A DNA stretch of 64,000 nt from an uncultured Alphaproteobacteria bacterium (GTDB lineage Bacteria > Pseudomonadota > Alphaproteobacteria > UBA8366 > JADFVY01), in assembly GCA_947259105.1 (NCBI GenBank), contig CAMYKU010000024.1:1-64000 (forward strand), read 5' to 3'. Positions 58,912-64,000 of the stretch are shown one piece after another. Every line of letters begins with the position of its first letter. Position 1 is the first letter of the stretch. The translations under genes and the position numbers were made by a program. The notes beneath the pieces were generated by a model. The model saw only the letters and a program-made list of their open reading frames with translations. It had not been told where the DNA came from and did not search any database.

Positions 58912-60336
58912 TCAGGCCACCACGCAATCCGGCAGGGTCTCCGGCCGCCAGTCGAACAGCACATCCTCGATGGTGCGGGCGGCGGCGATCAGTTCCGCCT
59001 CGCCGCCGTTGCGGCCGGCGATCTGCAGGCCGACGGGCAGGCCGTCGGCGGTGACGCCGCAGGGGATGCAGATTACCGGCAGCGAGACCAGGGTGAAACC
59101 GTAGGCAATGGCAATCCAGTCGAAATAGGTCTCGAATTTGCGGCCGTTGCATTCGCGCACATAGCGTTCCTCGGCAGGGAACGGCGGCACGATGGCGCCG
59201 GGGCAGACGATCACGTCGTGGGTTTCGAAGAACGTCCGCACCACATGGAACAGGCGCGCCCGTTCGCGCTCCGCCTCGACGATCGCGCTCCCCTCGAGCG
59301 CCAGCCCCTGCTCGATATTCCAGATCACTTCCGGCTTCAGACGGTCGCGGTGGTCGCGAAGCAGCGGACCCATCGCGGCGGCATAGGCGACCGCCCGCAA
59401 CACCTGGAACGCCTCGTGCGCGCCGGTGAAATCGGGACACGCCTCCACCATCTCGATTCCCGCCGCCTCCAGCCGCCGCACCGCGTTCAGGAACACCTCC
59501 TCGACCACGGGATCGAGCATCGTGAGCCCAAGATCGCGGCTAAAGGCGACTCGCTGTGGTTTCCGGGGATTGCAGGCCGCGGCGAGGAACGCGCCGCCGG
59601 ATTCGGCGGTCGCGAACGGCACGGTGGCGTCACGCCCGGTCATCGCATCGAGCGCCAACGCCGCGTCGGTCACGCTGCGGGCCATCGGCCCCTCGACCGT
59701 CAGCATCCCGTACGGGTTGGTATCCGGCCCCGACGGCACGCGGCCCGGACTCGGCCGCAGGCCGACGACGCCGCAGAAGCTGGCCGGGGTACGCAGCGAT
59801 CCCGCCATGTCGGAGCCATGTGCGAGCCAGGCGCAGCCGCTGGCCAGCGCCGCCGCCGCGCCGCCGGAAGACCCGCCCGCCGACCGTGCCGGGTTCCACG
59901 GGTTGGCGGTTGTCCCGAAGACGTCGTTGAAGGTGTGGCCGCCGGCGCCGAACTCCGGGGTGTTCGATTTCGCATAGACGATTGCGCCGCGGTCCTCCAG
60001 CCGCAAGACGATGCTTTCCGATTCCTCCGGGATAAAATCGGCGAAGATCGGCGAGCCGAAGGTGGTGCGTACCCCCGCGACCGGCACCAGGTCCTTGATC
60101 GGCATCGGCAGTCCGGCAAGCAGGCCTCTGTTGCCGGGCTTTGTTTTCATGAGCCGCCGCGCATGATCCCGGGCGCGGTCGAGGCACAGGGTCGGCAACG
60201 CGTTGATGGCCGGGTCGACGGCGGCAATTCGATGCTCCAGCGTGTCGATGAGGTCGAGCGGCGAGACGTCGCCGTGCTTCAGGAGATCGACGATCTCCGC
60301 CGCGCTCTTGCGGATGAGCGTTGCGTCCGCGGCCAT
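58912..60336 (-). CDS. Amidase signature-family hydrolase
   Basis: 474 residues from ATG 60336, with GGGAGAAG upstream. The Ser-cisSer-Lys site is Lys in GLPMPIKDLVPV, cis-Ser region SAGGSSGGAAAALASG, and nucleophile region LAHGSDMAGSLRTPASFCG (family usually GSDxGGS; here one Gly is Ala). Family core GLRPSPGRVP and DVIVCPGAIVPPFP are present. Likely substrate an aryl or aliphatic amide; not decidable. It is divergent from the FAD oxidase gene. Confidence 0.93.
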   Translation of the reverse strand: MAADATLIRKSAAEIVDLLKHGDVSPLDLIDTLEHRIAAVDPAINALPTLCLDRARDHARRLMKTKPGNRGLLAGLPMPIKDLVPVAGVRTTFGSPIFADFIPEESESIVLRLEDRGAIVYAKSNTPEFGAGGHTFNDVFGTTANPWNPARSAGGSSGGAAAALASGCAWLAHGSDMAGSLRTPASFCGVVGLRPSPGRVPSGPDTNPYGMLTVEGPMARSVTDAALALDAMTGRDATVPFATAESGGAFLAAACNPRKPQRVAFSRDLGLTMLDPVVEEVFLNAVRRLEAAGIEMVEACPDFTGAHEAFQVLRAVAYAAAMGPLLRDHRDRLKPEVIWNIEQGLALEGSAIVEAERERARLFHVVRTFFETHDVIVCPGAIVPPFPAEERYVRECNGRKFETYFDWIAIAYGFTLVSLPVICIPCGVTADGLPVGLQIAGRNGGEAELIAAARTIEDVLFDWRPETLPDCVVA

Positions 60337-60448
60337 GTCCGCTTCTCCCTGCCCTGCGCCCGTATGTGCAGCCATGATCCCCTGATTCACTGCGACCCGC
60401 AAGCCACGACCCTTGCCGACCACCGGGCCGCCCCCTAATCTTTGGGTC

Positions 60449-61897
60449 ATGGCGGACTGGAGAACATCGGACATCACGGCGGTTCCGCCGGCACCGGAAG
60501 CGCTGGACCGGATCAGGGCGATCGTCGGGCCGAAGGGCTGGAGCGACGATCCGGCGGTGCTGGAGCCGCTGCTGCTGGACCGGCGCGGGCTGTTCGTGGG
60601 CAAAACCGCGTTGCTGGTGCGGCCGGCGTCGACACAGGAGGTGTCCGACGTCGTCCGGGTCTGCGCCGAACACGATATCGCGATCGTGCCGCAGGGCGGC
60701 AATACAGGGCTCGTCGCGGGCGGCGTGCCGCACGAACATGGCGCCGAGATCCTCCTGAGCCTCTCGCGCATGAACCGGGTCCGGCTGGTCGATCCGGCGG
60801 ACTATACAATGACGGTGGAGGCCGGCTGCGTGCTGGCGGACATCCAGGTGGCGGCCGAGAAGGTCGACCGGCTGTTTCCGCTGAGCCTGGGGGCCGAGGG
60901 TTCGTGCCAGATCGGCGGCAATATTTCGACCAATGCCGGGGGTGTGGCGGTGCTGCATTACGGCAACATGCGCGAGCTCGTGCTGGGGCTCGAGGCGGTG
61001 CTGCCGGACGGCCAGGTCTGGAACGGGCTGCGCGGCCTGCGCAAGGACAACACCGGCTACGATATCAAGCAGCTGTTCATCGGCGGCGAAGGCACGTTGG
61101 GAGTGGTGACGGCCGCGGTCCTGAAGCTGTTTCCGCTGCCCAAGGATCTACAGACCGCCATCGTCGGCTTGCGCGACCTGGACGCGGCGGTTCCGCTTCT
61201 GGCCGCGGCGCGCACGGCGAGCGGCGATGCGGTGACCTCTCTGGAGTTGATCCCGCGCCTGTCGCTGGAGTTCGCCATAAAGCATATCCACGGCGTGACC
61301 GACCCGTTGTCGGAGCCGCACGATTTCTATGTGCTGGTCGAGTTTTCGGGCGCGCGGCCCGGCGGCGGCATGGCCGAGAACATGACCGCCTTCCTCGAGG
61401 ACGCCTTCCATCAGGAGATGATCAGCGACGCCGTTGTGGCGCAGTCGGAGGCGCAGCGCGCCGCGTTCTGGCGCATCCGCGAAGCCATCGTCGAGGCCCA
61501 GCTCCATGAGGGCGGCAGCATCAAGCACGACATCTCGGTACCCGCCGACCGGTCGCCCGAATTCATCCGCCGCGCCGTGGCCGCCGTGACACAGGCGATG
61601 CCGGGCATTCGCCCGCTTCCCTTCGGCCATATCGGCGACGGCAACATCCACCTGAACCTCAGCCAGCCGCAAGGCATGGACCGCGACGAATACATCGCAC
61701 AGTGGCCGCGGATGAACCGCATCGTGCACGACATCGTGGCCGATCTCGGCGGTTCGATCAGCGCCGAGCACGGAATCGGCCGCCTGAAGCGCGAGGAGAT
61801 CACCCGCTACAAGAGCGAACTGGAAATCGACCTGATGCGCAGGATCAAGGCGGCGCTGGATCCCAGGGGCATCATGAACCCCGGGAAGGTGGTGTAG
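60449..61897 (+). CDS. FAD-linked oxidase (GlcD/D-2-hydroxyglutarate dehydrogenase-like)
   Basis: 482 residues from ATG 60449. The PCMH-type FAD domain carries VPQGGNTGLVAGGVP, GCVLADIQVAAEKVDRLFPLSLGAEGSCQIGGNISTNAGGVAVLHYGNMRELVLGLEAVLPDG and GYDIKQLFIGGEGTLGVVTAAVLKLFP. The C-terminal domain has HIGDGNIHLNL and SISAEHGIGRLKREEI, with the metal histidines of the VAO-type 2-hydroxyacid dehydrogenases. The closest known roles are D-lactate, D-2-hydroxyglutarate or glycolate oxidation. Confidence 0.93.
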   Translation: MADWRTSDITAVPPAPEALDRIRAIVGPKGWSDDPAVLEPLLLDRRGLFVGKTALLVRPASTQEVSDVVRVCAEHDIAIVPQGGNTGLVAGGVPHEHGAEILLSLSRMNRVRLVDPADYTMTVEAGCVLADIQVAAEKVDRLFPLSLGAEGSCQIGGNISTNAGGVAVLHYGNMRELVLGLEAVLPDGQVWNGLRGLRKDNTGYDIKQLFIGGEGTLGVVTAAVLKLFPLPKDLQTAIVGLRDLDAAVPLLAAARTASGDAVTSLELIPRLSLEFAIKHIHGVTDPLSEPHDFYVLVEFSGARPGGGMAENMTAFLEDAFHQEMISDAVVAQSEAQRAAFWRIREAIVEAQLHEGGSIKHDISVPADRSPEFIRRAVAAVTQAMPGIRPLPFGHIGDGNIHLNLSQPQGMDRDEYIAQWPRMNRIVHDIVADLGGSISAEHGIGRLKREEITRYKSELEIDLMRRIKAALDPRGIMNPGKVV

Positions 61898-61927
61898 CGC
61901 CTTGTCCGTCAAGTTCGCTCCGGCCCG

Positions 61928-63826
61928 CTATCCCGTGTATCGTTTCTGACGCCGGTCGACGCTGCCCGCCGTACGTTTGATCTCGGCCGGCGCCTCGCTG
62001 CTGCCGAGCATCGAGGGCAGCCGCACCGTAAAGGTGCTGCCCCGGCCGAGTTCGCTGTCAACGGATATGGTCCCGCCCATCATGGCGCAGTAGTGGCGGC
62101 AGATCGGCAGCCCGAGGCCGGTGCCGGCCTGGAGCGATTCGCGCGAGGAATCGGTCTGTTCGAAGGCGGTAAAGGCGGCCTCGATCTGATCGGCCGCGAT
62201 GCCGGTTCCGGAGTCCGCGACCACGAACACGATATTGCCGCCACTGTCCGCTCCGGCCTCGCCGTCGGCCCGGTGGACGCGGACGCGGATATCGCCGTTC
62301 TCGGTAAATTTGGCGGCGTTGGAAAGAAGGTTGTACAGCAGCTGGCGCAGCTTGGTCGGATCCGATCTCATGACCCCGGCAACCATCCGGCTGTCGACGG
62401 TCAGACGGTTTCCGTTCCGTTCGACCAGCGGTGCAACCGTAGACACGACCTCGTCGACAATCGGCATGATCTCGAACACTTCGAGGGACACCTCGGTCTT
62501 GCCGGCCTCGATTTTCGAAAGGTCCAGGACATCGTTGACCAGTGACAGGAGGTGCCTGCCCGCCGTGTTGATGCGGTCAAGATCCTCCATTGTCGATCTG
62601 TCGCCCTTTTCGTCGGCGTCTTCGCTCAACAATTCGCTGTAGCCGATGATCGCGTTGAGCGGCGTCCGCAGTTCGTGGCTCATATTTGCCAGGAACTGGG
62701 ATTTCGCGCGGTTCGCGGTCTCCGCCGCCAAAGTTGCGGCACGCAGATTCTCCTCGATCTGGTTGCGCTCGGTAATATCGAGCATGGCGGCGCTCATCAT
62801 TACGGGAGACCCCTCCTCATCGAAGGAAAGCTCGACCTGCTCTTGCAGGACACGCACCTGCCCGCCGGCCAGGACGATGCGATGGTCGAATTTTCCAGGT
62901 CTCCTCTCGTCAATCGCAGTCCGCAACATCTTGGTCACCCGGTCCCGGTCCGCGGGATGCACGATCGCAAGAAAATCCACGAAACCCTTGGGGCCGGAAC
63001 CTTTCTCGAATCCGAGAATCCGGCGGGCTTCCTCGGACGCGACGATCTCGTCGCATGTGAGATCCCAATCCCAGCTTCCGAGGCGCGCTATGCGTTGTGC
63101 CCGGGTCAGCGCATTCTGTTTCCGCTTGAGGTCCGTGTTCAGTTTCTCGGATTTGCGCCACAGCCCTTCCGACCTGGCCTTTTCCGAGGACAGAAGCCTC
63201 GTCTGAATGAATTTGGTGCGAATAAAGAACTCCTGCAGATAATTGGTCAACGCGCCGACAGCGACCGACATCGTAAGAAAGAAGTTGTTGCTCACGTAGA
63301 CGGCATCGGGCACCGGGTTCACGATGAGCGCAGACAGCTGGTACAGCCCGACAAGCAGTAAAGACACGCCCAGGGAATAGGTGTGGTGCAGCCGGATGAT
63401 GCTGGACGCGTAGATCACCACCATGATCAGGCCGGCATAATACCAGTGGTTGACCGGCGGCGGCGCCACCGCGGTCATCGCCACGACCCCGAAGCCAGAA
63501 ATGAATACCGCGAATCCGAGCAGAAACTGGGAAAACCGCAAGAAGGTATTGGTATACGTTAGGGCAACGGTCGCGGACATGACCGGCACGACGAGACCGA
63601 GTCGGATGAGCCACAGCTTTTCCGTCGCCTCCTGTCCGACATAGGCGTCGAGAACCCCGAAAAACGCATAAAGGGCGGCCCCGCAAAACAGGCCCAATCG
63701 TATCACCCAGAGCGACCCGACCAGATGCAGCCGCAGGAACCGGCGCTCCAGGCGCGCGTCGGCGAAACGCAGGCTGACCGGATTCAGCGACACAGGATCC
63801 GGAGCGGCATTCGAAGATACGACCAC
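61928..63826 (-). CDS. Membrane PAS sensor histidine kinase
   Basis: 632 residues from GTG 63826. About six membrane helices fill residues 35-195 ([106 protein letters not shown]). Then come a coiled coil, a PAS domain ([27 protein letters not shown]), the HisKA box [22 protein letters not shown], and HATPase motifs [28 protein letters not shown] and [12 protein letters not shown]. No receiver domain is attached and no response regulator is in the window. Confidence 0.93.
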   Translation of the reverse strand: MVVSSNAAPDPVSLNPVSLRFADARLERRFLRLHLVGSLWVIRLGLFCGAALYAFFGVLDAYVGQEATEKLWLIRLGLVVPVMSATVALTYTNTFLRFSQFLLGFAVFISGFGVVAMTAVAPPPVNHWYYAGLIMVVIYASSIIRLHHTYSLGVSLLLVGLYQLSALIVNPVPDAVYVSNNFFLTMSVAVGALTNYLQEFFIRTKFIQTRLLSSEKARSEGLWRKSEKLNTDLKRKQNALTRAQRIARLGSWDWDLTCDEIVASEEARRILGFEKGSGPKGFVDFLAIVHPADRDRVTKMLRTAIDERRPGKFDHRIVLAGGQVRVLQEQVELSFDEEGSPVMMSAAMLDITERNQIEENLRAATLAAETANRAKSQFLANMSHELRTPLNAIIGYSELLSEDADEKGDRSTMEDLDRINTAGRHLLSLVNDVLDLSKIEAGKTEVSLEVFEIMPIVDEVVSTVAPLVERNGNRLTVDSRMVAGVMRSDPTKLRQLLYNLLSNAAKFTENGDIRVRVHRADGEAGADSGGNIVFVVADSGTGIAADQIEAAFTAFEQTDSSRESLQAGTGLGLPICRHYCAMMGGTISVDSELGRGSTFTVRLPSMLGSSEAPAEIKRTAGSVDRRQKRYTG

Positions 63827-64000
63827 AGCGCGTCGTGACCTTTCCTAGCAAGTGGTCTGACTGGCTGCAATTGTCGCGGAAATTCGTTAATTTTTTGCCA
63901 TATTTCACGACGGTTGGGCCGAATTCGGCGCCATCGTGATATCGGTGAGATAGCCCGCCGCGCAATTCGACGGGAGCCGGGTACGGGTTTCGCTGTTTGA

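Overview
The window is about 64 kb of GC-rich chromosome from an alphaproteobacterium, probably of the Rhodospirillales kind. The evidence is a LexA box of the alphaproteobacterial form (GTTC-N7-GTTC) in front of an imuA-imuB-dnaE2 mutasome, three full CtrA-type sites (TTAA-N7-TTAA) in intergenic DNA, an RpoH sigma factor of the RpoH-box type, a serC-serA-hisZ-purA run, a DUF1127 protein, and REP-like repeats of types seen in that class. No species can be named from the sequence alone.

Left part (1-18 kb): a type VI secretion (T6SS) locus. A main minus-strand operon runs tssA-tssB-tssC-hcp-tagJ-tssE-tssF-tssG-clpV and continues into two small genes that look like cargo: a C-terminally short NlpC/P60-like protein and an Stv-like domain protein. 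Both lie in visibly less GC-rich DNA. At the left edge, vgrG is cut by the window and is divergent from a second sheath gene that joins a TssB-like and a TssC-like half in one chain. The membrane-complex genes tssJKLM are not in the window. A TPR-methyltransferase and a SprT-like protein lie between the two parts.

18-25 kb: a GNAT acetyltransferase, then a cell-envelope module. It holds a LysM-TPR lipoprotein facing an operon of a eukaryotic-type Ser/Thr kinase with a periplasmic sensor and terminal HAMP domain, a LysM-NodB deacetylase lipoprotein, and a TPR lipoprotein. This is the least conventional gene set in the window. Next to a T6SS it could be a signalling and cell-wall remodelling unit.

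25-42 kb: tRNA-Glu(CTC); a ureohydrolase with an SsuA/NMT1-like binding protein; a DUF1127 protein; a D-threonine aldolase/D-serine dehydratase-like PLP enzyme; an aldehyde:ferredoxin oxidoreductase-family protein; and a small lipoprotein. The SOS mutasome follows, with an orphan FitA/VapB-type antitoxin and palindromic repeats inside the operon and a palindrome-bearing insertion inside imuA. Then come DUF1684, SnoaL-like, ACT-domain and VOC proteins, and an L-threonine aldolase gene broken by an internal deletion.

42-64 kb: mostly housekeeping genes. These are a DUF6476 membrane protein, RluD, RpoH with a clear terminator, a crystallin-J1-like protein, purA, hisZ, an FG-GAP protein, serA, serC (with a hairpin leader), an SLC13/RCK transporter, a MaoC hydratase, an M24 peptidase, a lipoprotein, a tartrate/D-malate dehydrogenase, Sua5, a BamA-like barrel, an amidase, an FAD-linked oxidase of the GlcD/D2HGDH type, and a membrane-bound PAS histidine kinase.

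Many open frames opposite the real genes, up to 1354 codons, are GC-rich shadows and are not annotated.
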